37,703 bases of DNA from positions 1 through 37,703 of the forward strand of contig SACF01000042.1 of assembly GCA_009928665.1 (NCBI GenBank), read 5' to 3'. The DNA is from Alphaproteobacteria bacterium. GTDB taxonomy: Bacteria; Bacteroidota; Bacteroidia; Bacteroidales; FEN-979. The stretch's first letter is position 1. Every line of letters begins with the position of its first letter. Both the position numbers and the translations under genes were made by a program. A model generated the notes under the pieces. It searched no databases and had not been told where the DNA came from. It was given only the letters and a program-made list of their open reading frames with translations. Of this stretch, positions 15,547 to 23,734 are shown piece by piece.

Positions 15547-16608
15547 ATGAAAAAACCAAACCGTAACAAGCTTTTCAGGCATCTGGCTTTTTGGATTGTG
15601 GTCTTTTTTATTGAAGTGTCAAGGTCGCGATTCACATTTGTGGATTATGGCTGGGAGACTTTCCGGAAGGATTTCATGGAGACTATACTGAATATGCCGG
15701 TTTTATTGGCCGCCTCCTATTTTACGGTCTGGATCCTCATTCCCAGGTTCTTTAAAACCCGGAAATATGGAAGGTTTCTGTTAATATTCCTTTGTTCTGC
15801 GATAATCTTTATTTTCAGCATGAGGGCGGTAATCTATTACATTACGCTGCCCGCCTGGTATCCCGGTTACCTGAAGGCATATCCCTCCTTTTTTCACTTC
15901 AATGTCTTTCAGCACTTTTTTTATATCTATTCGGTTGTTTTGTTTCTTGTACTGATGAAAACCCTGGAAGAATTCTCGGAAGTCTTGAACAGGAAGGAAC
16001 AGTTAGAAAGAGAGAATGCCGAAAGCAGACTCAGTCTGTTAAGGTCACAGGTCAATCCGCATTTTCTCTATAACACTTTAAATAACATCAGCGCACTTTC
16101 GAGGATCGATGGCGAAGCCACAGCAGATGCCTTGCAGCGGCTTTCAGGGATCATGCGGTATCTGATGAGTGAAGCGCCGGAACAGTTTGTGCCATTAGCG
16201 AAGGAGATTGGATTTATCAGCGATTATATCAGGCTGCAGGAGTTACGGATGCCTTTCCGGAACAGTGTTGAGCTGAAGATAACCGGTGATGATATAAAGA
16301 ATCAGATGATCCCTTCGATGGTGCTGATCCCCTTTATTGAAAATGCGTTTAAACATGGTCGCAAGGATGCCGGTCCTCCGGCCATAAAGATTGAGATCGG
16401 TATAATGACCGGTAAGATCATCCTCGACGTTCAGAACCTTAAGAAGCCGGGGCATTCGCAAATCGGAGCCGATCACAGCGGGATCGGGACGGAAAACGTA
16501 AGAAAAAGGCTGCAGCTTTTGCTTCCCGGCCGGCATTCAATCAATATCAGCGATGATGATCAGCAGTACAGAATCAAACTAATACTCGAACCGAATGGAA
16601 CCAATTGA
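15547..16608 (+). CDS. LytS/YehU-type membrane sensor histidine kinase
   Basis: A 353-residue kinase of the LytS (His_kinase, PF06580-like) group. Four hydrophobic helices lie at about residues 11-25, 47-66, 78-101 and 122-140, with no recognisable extracellular sensor domain. A short coiled coil (EVLNRKEQLERENAESRLSL) leads to the phosphoacceptor box LRSQVNPHFLYNTLNNIS with His172. The ATP-binding part has the N box VLIPFIENAFKHG and the G box GIGTENVRKRLQ. It would phosphorylate the LytTR regulator encoded right after it, whose start overlaps its last 14 bases. A TAATTTTG at 15502-15509 could be a -7 promoter element, but the upstream box is poorly placed. The signal sensed cannot be told. 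Confidence 0.92.
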   Translation: MKKPNRNKLFRHLAFWIVVFFIEVSRSRFTFVDYGWETFRKDFMETILNMPVLLAASYFTVWILIPRFFKTRKYGRFLLIFLCSAIIFIFSMRAVIYYITLPAWYPGYLKAYPSFFHFNVFQHFFYIYSVVLFLVLMKTLEEFSEVLNRKEQLERENAESRLSLLRSQVNPHFLYNTLNNISALSRIDGEATADALQRLSGIMRYLMSEAPEQFVPLAKEIGFISDYIRLQELRMPFRNSVELKITGDDIKNQMIPSMVLIPFIENAFKHGRKDAGPPAIKIEIGIMTGKIILDVQNLKKPGHSQIGADHSGIGTENVRKRLQLLLPGRHSINISDDDQQYRIKLILEPNGTN

Positions 16609-17386
16609 ATGCATGGTAGTGGACGATGAACCACTTGCGGTTCTTCAAATGAGGGATTTTATCGGACGGATTCCCGGGTTTATTCTGAAGGCGGATTTTT
16701 CAAAGGGAATGGATGCGCTTACGTATCTCCAGGCAAATAAAGTGGACCTTCTCTTTCTGGATATCCAGATGGACGACATCAACGGTATCCAGTTGCTTAA
16801 AGCCATGAAAGACGGGCCGGTTACCATACTCACTACTGCTTACGAGCAATATGCGCTGAAAGGTTTTGAACTGGATGTTTGCGATTACCTGCTCAAGCCC
16901 ATTTCGTTTGAAAGATTTGTCAGAGCCGCCTTTAAAGCCGGTAAGATCATTTCGGCCCGAAGGAATATCGGGAATCCGGAGGAATCCACCGCGTTACCTC
17001 CGGAAGATCATGATCATATATACATAAAGAGTGCGTACAAGCTTTACCGCATCGGGCTGGATGAGATTTTTTTCATTGAAGGGTGCGGAGACTACCTGAA
17101 AATCCATACTGTCAACGGGCCTGTTAAGACCCTCCTCAGTTTCGCGAAGCTCCAGACCATGTTACCGGCGGAGGAGTTTATCAGGATTCACCGATCATTT
17201 ATCATTCCGTTGCGTAAGATTCGGAGTATGGGGAAGAACTGGATTTTGATCGGCCAGAAACGGGTTCCTTTAGGGGACTATTTTAAAAAGGATTTTTTAA
17301 AACGGTTAAACCAGTATGGCATCAATCCTGAATTAAAGCATGATGACCCTGGTACCCCATTTCATCCCGGAACAGGAAATCCGTAG
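16595..17386 (+). CDS. LytTR-family response regulator
   Basis: A 263-residue DNA-binding regulator and partner of the preceding kinase. The receiver domain occupies residues 4-120: acidic pocket VVDDEP (Asp10, Asp11), phosphoacceptor Asp56 in LLFLDIQMDDINGI, a switch Thr in TILTTAYEQYA, and the conserved lysine in YLLKPI. The LytTR domain (about 145-250) has YIKSAYKLYRIGLDEIFFIE at its start, GDYLKIHT and FIRIHRSFIIPLRKI, as usual for this fold. The C-terminal extension HDDPGTPFHPG is coded in the 54 bases that overlap the end of the convergent FG-GAP gene. The start overlaps the kinase stop by 14 bases, which implies translational coupling. Target genes cannot be named; the neighbouring surface-protein genes are candidates by position only. 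Confidence 0.93.
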   Translation: MEPIECMVVDDEPLAVLQMRDFIGRIPGFILKADFSKGMDALTYLQANKVDLLFLDIQMDDINGIQLLKAMKDGPVTILTTAYEQYALKGFELDVCDYLLKPISFERFVRAAFKAGKIISARRNIGNPEESTALPPEDHDHIYIKSAYKLYRIGLDEIFFIEGCGDYLKIHTVNGPVKTLLSFAKLQTMLPAEEFIRIHRSFIIPLRKIRSMGKNWILIGQKRVPLGDYFKKDFLKRLNQYGINPELKHDDPGTPFHPGTGNP

Positions 17387-18682
17387 TATGTATAATCCGG
17401 CGCTATCGACCCGGATTGTAGTTTCGGGAAAGGAACCAGAAATATCCTGAAGATGAATGAGCGCTCCGGTACTGTTATAGATTTCGACTGTGACGGATCC
17501 CTCCAGGGATTCATTGGGCCGGATATTGATCGCTTTTGAGTTCCAATCGGTATATATACGGAATGGTATCGGGGTTACGCTATCTCCGGTCCCGACTCCG
17601 GCTGCGTTGTTTTCAAAATAGGCCAGTTTCTTTGAATATGAACCGGTAAGAACATCGGGTATCTGATCCCCGTTGATGTCGGCAATACAAAGGTCGCTGG
17701 GTTTTAACAGGGAATCGCAAATCAGATTTCTGGTAAACAGGTTGTTTCCTTCGTTTTTCCACCAGTCGATACGCTTTGATCCGTAAACCGTGACTACAAT
17801 ATCATTTACCAAGTCCTGGTCGATGTCGGAAATGCCAACTGAAACAGCACAATTGTAAGAGTCGGAAAGGGTATGAAGCGAGAAGTTGCAGGTACCGTCA
17901 TTTTCAAACCAGCAGAGAGCGTTTCCACAGGTTGCAGCCGCCATGTCAAGGTCTCCATCGCCGTCGATGTCGCCGATGGCCGCTCCGTGAACAGCCGGGC
18001 AGGGGATGAAATGCTTTTCAAAAACCAGAGAGGCTGTCTGACGGTACCATATCAATCCACCGGCGTCATTGAACCAGACTCCTACGATATCAGGTGTGCC
18101 ATCCAGATCCAGATCGGTTATCTGTGTCCAGGTGCTGCTGTATGCTTGTGAGTCCATTTGCATGGGAGTGAAATTCATATTCCCGTCGTTAACCAGCAAC
18201 ATTACACCAGTCCCCGCGTCCTGGGTTGCCACGGCAATATCAGAATCTCCGTCACCATCGATATCGCCTGCCGAAACAATCAGCGGATGTTGTAATAAAG
18301 TTGAAATAGTATCCGGATGAAAAAGGTTATTTCCCAGGTTCCGAAACCATACCACCAGATTCAGATCGTAAGAACACCCAATAATATCCTGATTTCCGTC
18401 GCCATCCAGATCGGTGACCTGAATCCCGATGGCAGGGAAATTCCAGACTTGTTCAAGGGTGAATTGACCGCTCCCTGAGTTTTTCAACCAGTGAAGTACC
18501 TGCTGGTCAGGCTCTGTGAATACAATGTCAGTTAAGCCATCGCTGTCAAGATCACCGCTTCCGACAGCAAACACCCGGGAGACCTCATTCTGATAAAGGT
18601 ATTGCCCGGTGAACTGATAATCCTGGCCTGTACAATGGAGCGCAAGAATCAGGAAGAATGAAAGCAGAAGATGTTTTATCAT
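17333..18682 (-). CDS. FG-GAP/VCBS repeat surface protein with T9SS-type C-terminus
   Basis: A 449-residue exported protein. A signal peptide ends at HCTGQ (about residue 19). Residues 40-370 contain about seven FG-GAP-like repeats with calcium-binding-type D-x-D-x-D-G motifs (GDLDSDGLTDI, TDLDGDGNQDI, GDIDGDGDSDIA, TDLDLDGTPDI, GDIDGDGDLDM, ADINGDQIPDV), as in integrin-like seven-bladed propellers, each followed by a W-F/W-K-N-x-G strand. The last about 75 residues, with VTVEIYNSTGALIHLQDI and LYILRIS and a basic end, fit a T9SS type A sorting domain. The likely site is the cell surface and the likely role is adhesion or ligand binding, which is inference. Its last 54 bases are antisense to the end of the response-regulator gene. 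A promoter of good quality lies just upstream. Confidence 0.88.
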   Translation of the reverse strand: MIKHLLLSFFLILALHCTGQDYQFTGQYLYQNEVSRVFAVGSGDLDSDGLTDIVFTEPDQQVLHWLKNSGSGQFTLEQVWNFPAIGIQVTDLDGDGNQDIIGCSYDLNLVVWFRNLGNNLFHPDTISTLLQHPLIVSAGDIDGDGDSDIAVATQDAGTGVMLLVNDGNMNFTPMQMDSQAYSSTWTQITDLDLDGTPDIVGVWFNDAGGLIWYRQTASLVFEKHFIPCPAVHGAAIGDIDGDGDLDMAAATCGNALCWFENDGTCNFSLHTLSDSYNCAVSVGISDIDQDLVNDIVVTVYGSKRIDWWKNEGNNLFTRNLICDSLLKPSDLCIADINGDQIPDVLTGSYSKKLAYFENNAAGVGTGDSVTPIPFRIYTDWNSKAINIRPNESLEGSVTVEIYNSTGALIHLQDISGSFPETTIRVDSAGLYILRISCSGMKWGTRVIML

Positions 18683-18699
18683 AAGCCAATTTTTTTATG

Positions 18700-18730
18700 C
18701 GAAAATATACTCGGATTTAACTGATTCAAA
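18700..18730 (-). promoter_or_regulatory. Bacteroidetes-type promoter for the FG-GAP gene
   Basis: On the minus strand: TTTG (18727-18730), 19 bases, then TATTTTCG (18700-18707), which differs from TAnnTTTG at one position. The start codon is at 18682, giving a leader of roughly 12 bases. Confidence 0.5.
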
Positions 18731-19002
18731 AATCTTTCGGCTATTTTGGATTCCTGATCGGCAGAACCGGTAAAATACTCCACAGACAACATTTTCCTGT
18801 CGACCATCCGAGTCCGTTCCCCCGTTCCCCATTGTCAGATATTGGAAAAATCCAGAATTCCTTCTCCCGAAATCATCCATTCTGATTTTGTTTTGATTAT
18901 TTTTGATACGGATTTCACATCGGGCGACCCGGAGGTTTGTTATCTGCAACAGCATTAAAACTTTCACAGCCAGTTTAAATACCAATCGGTTTAGATGAAA
19001 AG
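18731..19002. other. Spacer between divergent FG-GAP and antiporter genes
   Basis: Together with the promoter above, this is a 320-base gene-free stretch. It holds one perfect -7-like box on the plus strand (TATTTTTG, 18898-18905), about 95 bases before the antiporter start, but without a TTG at the right distance. The minus-strand reading through it has no recognisable protein character. I see no RNA gene or clear terminator. Confidence 0.4.
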
Positions 19003-20481
19003 ATGAATATTTCATTAGACAACATCCTGCTACTCGGCTCCATCCTCCTTTTTTTGGGATTGTTGGGCAGCAGAACCACGCGATACGGGATTCCCGTCCT
19101 TTTGTTGTTTCTGCTGGTTGGTATATTAGCCGGTTCAGACGGCTTCGGCGGCATTGTTTTTAATGATCCAGGAATGGCAAAGTTCATTGGAGGTGTTGCC
19201 TTATCTTTTATTCTTTTTTCAGGCGGACTTGAGACCCGTTGGAACGATGTGAGGCCAGTACTCTGGCAGGGGACGATACTTTCGACCATCGGCGTCGTGA
19301 TGACCGCGTTGATATTGGGAATATTGGCATCGCTGGTAACCCGCCTGACGCTTTTAGAGGGACTGCTTTTAGGATCGATTGTCTCTTCAACGGATGCGGC
19401 AGCCGTATTTTCGATACTTCGTTCAAAAAACGTGGCATTAAAGGGAACTTTGAGACCGCTTCTCGAGCTGGAAAGCGGGAGTAACGATCCGATGGCCTAT
19501 TTCCTTACGATTTTATTCACCTTCCTGCTGACGCATGATCAGGTCAGTTTCCCCACGCTGATCATGTTTTTTATCAGGCAAATGGCATTGGGTGCGGTAA
19601 TCGGTTACCTGATGGGACGGATCATGTGCAAGATTATTAACTGGATCAGGCTCGATTACGATGGTCTCTACTCCGTACTGTTGATCACACTGATGATATT
19701 CACCTTTGCATTTACCGATTTCATCGGTGGAAATGCATTTCTCTCGGTGTATATTTCGGCCTGCGTTTTAGGCAACCGGAATTTTATCCATAAGAAAAGC
19801 CTGATCAAACATTTCGACGGGCAGGCCTGGCTCATGCAGGGTATCATGTTCATTACACTCGGGTTGCTGGTCTTTCCGCAACAGTTGATCCCCTTCATCG
19901 GCACCGGCCTGTTAATATCGCTGATATTGATCGTTATTGCACGACCATTGAGCGTCTATCTGTGTCTTTGGCCCTTTAAAATCAGTAACAGAAAAAAGAT
20001 TCTTATTTCCTGGGTCGGATTAAGGGGAGCGGTTCCCATTGTCCTGGCCACCTATCCCCTGACGGCCGGTGTCGAAAAGTCAAATATCATCTTTAACCTG
20101 GTTTTCTTTATTTCCATCTCCTCCATCCTGCTGCAGGGAACCACCCTGCCGATCGTTGCCAAGTGGCTGAAATTGTTGCTGCCTGCGCAGATCAGGAAAA
20201 ATTCAACCTTTGAGAAGGAGCTGACGCTGAAAGGAAAATCCATCATGGTTCAGACGACCATCGAACCGAATTGCCCCTGCCTGGGAAAATCGATGGTCGA
20301 TCTTTCATTCGCAGGGATGATCACGGTGACTTCCATTGAGCGTTCGGGCAAATATATCACTCCTGACGGTGTCACAAAACTTGAGAAAGGCGACCGGCTG
20401 ACAGTATTGGCAGATAATCCGGATGCAATCGGGAAATTTTATAAAATCCTGGGAATTGAACCGGAAAACCCCATCGGATAA
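19003..20481 (+). CDS. CPA1-type K+(Na+)/H+ antiporter with RCK_C domain (CvrA/NhaP2-like)
   Basis: A 492-residue inner-membrane antiporter. Residues 1-390 hold about 12 hydrophobic helices with CPA family motifs: FILFSGGLETRW, SSTDAAAVFSILR, and the ion-binding motif LESGSNDPMAY, where the Asn-Asp pair is typical of CPA1 electroneutral exchangers. SWVGLRGAVPIVLATYPL is the conserved arginine-bearing helix. Residues about 400-488 form a TrkA-C (RCK_C) regulatory domain (VQTTIEPNCPCLGKSMVDLS ... LEKGDRLTVLADNP). This layout matches CvrA/NhaP2 proteins, which exchange K+ (or Na+) for H+ and serve in pH or osmotic control. The start at 19003 places the first helix at residues 6-22. It is apparently a single gene, and the cation preference cannot be read from sequence. 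Confidence 0.92.
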   Translation: MNISLDNILLLGSILLFLGLLGSRTTRYGIPVLLLFLLVGILAGSDGFGGIVFNDPGMAKFIGGVALSFILFSGGLETRWNDVRPVLWQGTILSTIGVVMTALILGILASLVTRLTLLEGLLLGSIVSSTDAAAVFSILRSKNVALKGTLRPLLELESGSNDPMAYFLTILFTFLLTHDQVSFPTLIMFFIRQMALGAVIGYLMGRIMCKIINWIRLDYDGLYSVLLITLMIFTFAFTDFIGGNAFLSVYISACVLGNRNFIHKKSLIKHFDGQAWLMQGIMFITLGLLVFPQQLIPFIGTGLLISLILIVIARPLSVYLCLWPFKISNRKKILISWVGLRGAVPIVLATYPLTAGVEKSNIIFNLVFFISISSILLQGTTLPIVAKWLKLLLPAQIRKNSTFEKELTLKGKSIMVQTTIEPNCPCLGKSMVDLSFAGMITVTSIERSGKYITPDGVTKLEKGDRLTVLADNPDAIGKFYKILGIEPENPIG

Positions 20482-20583
20482 TTATTGTGATCGGGTTAAC
20501 CACTTCTTTACAATTGCCACCATTCCATGGCTGAAGTTCTTATCCTGAAAGCGGTGAATCGGAATGCGAAAAGAATCAGTAAA
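20482..20583 (-). pseudogene. Possible C-terminal relic of an unidentified gene
   Basis: On the minus strand, between the antiporter stop and the start of the XdhC gene, the frame FRIPIHRFQDKNFSHGMV followed by AIVKKWLTRSQ and a stop has the composition of a real protein end. It cannot be extended upstream without running antisense into the XdhC coding region. I do not recognise the family. It may be chance. Confidence 0.2.
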
Positions 20584-20599
20584 ATCATTTAATGGATGT

Positions 20600-21370
20600 A
20601 TGAATAATATTTGGGTAAAAATCGGAAACTGTACCCGGGAACCGGGATCCGCGGTATTGTGCATCGTGACCGGGAACAGCGGCTCCGTTCCGGGAAAGAC
20701 GGGAGCAAAAATGATCGTTTACGGCGATGGCCGAATTGAAGGCACCGTGGGTGGGGGCGGGTTGGAAAAACGCGCCATCGGGGATGCACTTGATTGTATC
20801 CGGGAAAGGATGCCCCGTGCGATAACATATCACCTTCAGAAAGATCTTGGGATGACCTGCGGGGGAACCGTCACTATTTACATGGAACCGGTTTCAAAAC
20901 CTCCCAGGCTGTACATTTTCGGTGCAGGCCATATCGGGAGGATCCTCGCGCGGTATGCATCCGACCTGGATTTTGATACTTTCGTGGTTGACTGGCGTAC
21001 CGATCTTCCCGCGACCGACAGGAATTCTGCCTACCAGATGATCTGTAAACCTTACCTGGATGCGGTAAATGAAATTTCGTTCGATCGTGATTGCTACCTG
21101 GTCATTGTGACCCCGAATCATGAAATGGATGAGGAGGTGCTCGCCGCGGTCGGTAAAAAAGATGTTGCTTACATCGGATTGATCGGCAGCAAAAGAAAGA
21201 TTGAGAAGCTCCGGTCGGAGTTTCTGGAGAAGAACACCCTTACAAAAGCGGAGATCGACCGGGTCGACATGCCCATTGGCATCAAATTCAACGCCATTAC
21301 TCCGGCCGAGATTGCCGTCAGCATCCTGGCAAAACTGATCGATGTGAAGAATAACCGGGCTGCCGGGTGA
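20600..21370 (+). CDS. XdhC/CoxI family molybdoenzyme maturation protein
   Basis: About 256 residues. The N-terminal XdhC_CoxI domain has CIVTGNSGSVPGKTGAKMIV, then GTVGGGGLEKRAI, then LGMTCGGTVTIYMEP. The C-terminal Rossmann-type XdhC_C domain begins with the nucleotide-binding LYIFGAGHIGRIL and includes LVIVTPNHEMDEEVLA, AYIGLIGSKRK and ITPAEIAVSI. Relatives bind the molybdenum cofactor and help insert a sulfurated cofactor into xanthine dehydrogenase or CO dehydrogenase-type enzymes. The frame is open from an ATG at 20564, but the ATG at 20600 (MNNIWVKIGNC) starts at the usual family position. It converges with a MocA-like gene 17 bases downstream, a common partner in cofactor maturation. 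No molybdoenzyme subunit is in the window. Confidence 0.9.
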   Translation: MNNIWVKIGNCTREPGSAVLCIVTGNSGSVPGKTGAKMIVYGDGRIEGTVGGGGLEKRAIGDALDCIRERMPRAITYHLQKDLGMTCGGTVTIYMEPVSKPPRLYIFGAGHIGRILARYASDLDFDTFVVDWRTDLPATDRNSAYQMICKPYLDAVNEISFDRDCYLVIVTPNHEMDEEVLAAVGKKDVAYIGLIGSKRKIEKLRSEFLEKNTLTKAEIDRVDMPIGIKFNAITPAEIAVSILAKLIDVKNNRAAG

Positions 21371-21387
21371 TCCTGCGTTGTCAGGGA

Positions 21388-22080
21388 TCAACGTTTCGTT
21401 TCCTGCCACAGATTTCCGCCATCGTCGCAGTATCTCCGGTACTTTTGGTAATCGCCGGGGGTATTGATGTTTCTCAGGATAAGATCATCCTCCATCATCA
21501 CCGTTTTTTTGGGAAATGAACCGAGAACCTCCTCAAGGGTCGTTGGTAGGCAGGTCGACTGCAAGATATGATCCATGATCCTTGCAGTCAGGAGAACCGG
21601 GTGACCGCCTCTGCCCTGATACTCCGGAGCGCACCATGATCCGGGGTCGGCGGAATCAAGAATTTTCCGCAGGATCGTTTCATGGATAAAAGGATTATCG
21701 ACATTGTGTAAAAGGCAGTACGGGCGCCCGCCCGCGTGTTCCAATCCCAGCCTGACCGAGTGCATCCGGCCCCATTCGGGATGTTCGTTGAGGATTATTT
21801 TCGCACGGGGAATAGATTCCAGACTGCTGCAATGAGGCAAAACCAGACTGTTTACCGTGCAGACCACCGTGTCGCAACCAGCGCTTAGGAACTCTCGGAT
21901 GATCTTCTCCAGGAACGTCATGGACCGGTCCCACATCAGCAGGGCTTTGGGTGTGCCCATCCGTTCAGAAAAACCTGCAGCAAGGATAAGTCCGGCCGAT
22001 GGCAGGATATCCGGTTCTACGCCTTCTGCCTGAGGGGTAAAGGGGAGTGTCATACTGTTGCGGTCCATCCGTGTCTTCAC
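21388..22080 (-). CDS. MocA/MobA-like nucleotidyltransferase (molybdenum cofactor)
   Basis: A 230-residue NTP-transferase fold protein. The signature LILAAGFSERMGTPKALLMW at about residues 31-50 matches the MobA/MocA (NTP_transf_3) nucleotide-binding loop, with later motifs HNVDNPFI (metal-binding Asp) and GGHPVLL. MocA adds CMP to molybdopterin for enzymes of the xanthine dehydrogenase family, which fits the convergent XdhC gene. Family members usually start close to the AGLILAAG strand, so the first 25 residues are extra: ATG codons at about 22065 (MDRNS) or 22050 (MTLPF) are also possible starts. The GTG at 22078-22080 overlaps the stop of the preceding small ORF as GTGA, which would allow translational coupling. 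Specificity for CTP versus GTP cannot be decided from the sequence. Confidence 0.82.
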   Translation of the reverse strand: MKTRMDRNSMTLPFTPQAEGVEPDILPSAGLILAAGFSERMGTPKALLMWDRSMTFLEKIIREFLSAGCDTVVCTVNSLVLPHCSSLESIPRAKIILNEHPEWGRMHSVRLGLEHAGGRPYCLLHNVDNPFIHETILRKILDSADPGSWCAPEYQGRGGHPVLLTARIMDHILQSTCLPTTLEEVLGSFPKKTVMMEDDLILRNINTPGDYQKYRRYCDDGGNLWQETKR

Positions 22081-22262
22081 CGGATGATCATCTTCAGGAG
22101 CACCGTGACGATGCCTTCCGACGGGTTAGGGTCCGGCAGGTCGATCGCTTCGATGGTCACGTAGTCGGAACCTGCCAGGTACCAGAGGCCATCCTGAACA
22201 GCCGAAGCCGGTGTGGCGGTGCCGAAAAGCAGCGTAACCAGGGCTGCGGTAAGTCTTTTCAT
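22077..22262 (-). CDS. Small secreted protein, unknown
   Basis: A 61-residue ORF with a clean Sec signal peptide (MKRLTAALVTLLFGTATPASA, cleavage after ASA) and a 40-residue mature part beginning VQDGLWYLAGSDYV that ends LLKMIIR. Its stop overlaps the possible GTG start of the MocA-like gene as GTGA. It may be an intact small secreted protein or a shortened remnant of a longer one; no family is recognised and the mature part has no cysteines. Confidence 0.4.
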   Translation of the reverse strand: MKRLTAALVTLLFGTATPASAVQDGLWYLAGSDYVTIEAIDLPDPNPSEGIVTVLLKMIIR

Positions 22263-22303
22263 AATTCAGGTTATTTGTGCGATCTTATCAAATAAAACCG
22301 GAG

Positions 22304-22331
22304 TTGAAATTACAACATTTCTATAACTTTG
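22304..22331 (+). promoter_or_regulatory. Bacteroidetes-type promoter for the leucine-rich-like surface protein
   Basis: TTG (22304-22306), 17 bases, then TAACTTTG (22324-22331), a perfect TAnnTTTG. The spacing is two bases short of the usual 19. Its place supports the ATG at 22349 rather than the start at 22277. Confidence 0.45.
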
Positions 22332-22348
22332 TATCAATCATAGACCGG

Positions 22349-23734
22349 ATGAATCTCAAATTCCTTACAAAGTTTACGGCTTGGCTATTGCTGGCGCTCG
22401 TGTTCAATCAAATTGAAGCCAGCGCACAGCGTTGCCTGCCTGAAGGGATTGTATTTGTAAGGCAAACCCAGATCGACAGTTTCCCTTTCCTTTACTCGGG
22501 TTGCCATGAGATTGAAGGAAGCGTGACCATCGGAACTTACGGCAGCGGCAATGGCGCGATCACCAGTCTGCAAGGATTGGGTCAACTTAAGAGGATTTCC
22601 GGCGAACTTAAAATCTGGTATAACGATTCGCTTCGCCATCTGCAGGGACTGGATTCTCTGTCCTCGGTTGGCAGCGCATTGATTATGGAAAAAAATCACT
22701 TGCTGCAGAATTTTCATGGGCTGGAGGGGCTGAATATTATCGGTGGTTCCTGTATTGTTTCCGACAACCGGAACCTCACGACCCTGCAGGGGCTTGAAGC
22801 CCTGAGTGATGTAAGGTTTTTCATCCAGTTTGACTGGAACCCGTCGCTCAGGGACCTTTCGGCGCTCGAAAACCTCCGGCACGTCGGCGGCCTGTCAGTT
22901 TTTGCTAATCATGCTCTGGTTATCGTGTCGGGGTTGGACGGGCTCGAAGAGGTCGAAATGAACTTGGAGTTCAGCCACAATGATTCATTACGACAGATCG
23001 AGGGACTGAACGGTCTGACAGAAGTCGGGAACTTCCTGTGGTTCACTTCAAACCCATCGCTGAAAACAGTCACTGGTTTGGCGGCATTAACCCGGACCGG
23101 CGGATTTGTGGGTTTTCAGGACAATCCTGTGTTGACCAGTATTGAAGGACTGAAGAGCCTTACTTATATCGGCAGCGGTTTCTTTCTCTGGGATACCGAT
23201 TCGCTACTGCATCTTCCTGCTTTCGACAACCTTTTCACGATCAATGGCAATATTTCGTTTGGTGAAAATGCACGGTTGAAAGACCTTTCAGGGCTTGAAA
23301 AAGTCGATCCATCGCTGATCAATATCCTATTGCTGAGGAATAACCCGGCTTTATCCGACTGTGCCGTGAAAAGCATCTGCGATTTCCTGGCGCTGCCAGT
23401 CGACACCCTGCAGCTCATCGAATCGAATGCAACGGGCTGCAACACCAGGGAGGAGATCATGGAGGCGTGCGAAGAGAAAGTGATACCCGATGATCAACCG
23501 GCGCCGCTTTTCACGCTTTATCCGAATCCGGCCGTGGGGTGGTTTTCTGTGAAAGGTCCCGTACCATTCGCTGTGACTGACCTGAAGATCCTTGACTTTT
23601 CCGGACGGATGCTGAAAACCTTAATGGCATTGACCGGCCAGTTCGATATCTCGGGGTTCCCACGAGGGATCTATGTAGTTGAATTTGCTGCTGCCGGCCG
23701 ATTGAATCATGCCCTGCTGAGCGTTCAACCCTAA
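22349..23734 (+). CDS. Leucine-rich/receptor-L-like surface protein with T9SS-type C-terminus
   Basis: A 461-residue exported protein. The signal peptide ends at ASAQ (about residue 27). After CLPEGIVFVRQTQIDSF comes a solenoid of about eleven repeats of 22-24 residues, each with the pattern L-x-G-L-x-x-L-x-x-(I/V)-G-x-x-(L/F)-x-(I/F)-x-x-N-x-x-L, for example GLDSLSSVGSALIMEKNHLL and GLNGLTEVGNFLWFTSNPSL. These resemble the receptor L-domain/LRR repeats seen in Bacteroidota surface proteins. A capping region has two cysteine pairs (DCAVKSICDFL, TGCNTREEIMEAC). The last about 75 residues (FTLYPNPAVGWFSVKG ... VTDLKILDFSGRMLKTL ... PRGIYVVEF) are a T9SS type A sorting domain. The start is placed just after the promoter. 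The likely role is binding at the cell surface; the ligand is unknown. Confidence 0.88.
   Translation: MNLKFLTKFTAWLLLALVFNQIEASAQRCLPEGIVFVRQTQIDSFPFLYSGCHEIEGSVTIGTYGSGNGAITSLQGLGQLKRISGELKIWYNDSLRHLQGLDSLSSVGSALIMEKNHLLQNFHGLEGLNIIGGSCIVSDNRNLTTLQGLEALSDVRFFIQFDWNPSLRDLSALENLRHVGGLSVFANHALVIVSGLDGLEEVEMNLEFSHNDSLRQIEGLNGLTEVGNFLWFTSNPSLKTVTGLAALTRTGGFVGFQDNPVLTSIEGLKSLTYIGSGFFLWDTDSLLHLPAFDNLFTINGNISFGENARLKDLSGLEKVDPSLINILLLRNNPALSDCAVKSICDFLALPVDTLQLIESNATGCNTREEIMEACEEKVIPDDQPAPLFTLYPNPAVGWFSVKGPVPFAVTDLKILDFSGRMLKTLMALTGQFDISGFPRGIYVVEFAAAGRLNHALLSVQP

Noticed and set aside
15376..15582. 68-codon minus-strand ORF between the DJ-1 fusion and the kinase
   Set aside because: Runs antisense into the kinase start, has no family resemblance, and its length is expected by chance.
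18898..18905. TATTTTTG as a promoter for the antiporter
   Set aside because: Perfect -7 box but no TTG at 17-21 bases upstream and about 95 bases from the start codon; too weak to list as a promoter.
18695..19015. 106-codon minus-strand ORF in the spacer before the antiporter
   Set aside because: Begins inside the antiporter gene, covers the FG-GAP promoter, and has low-complexity non-protein character.
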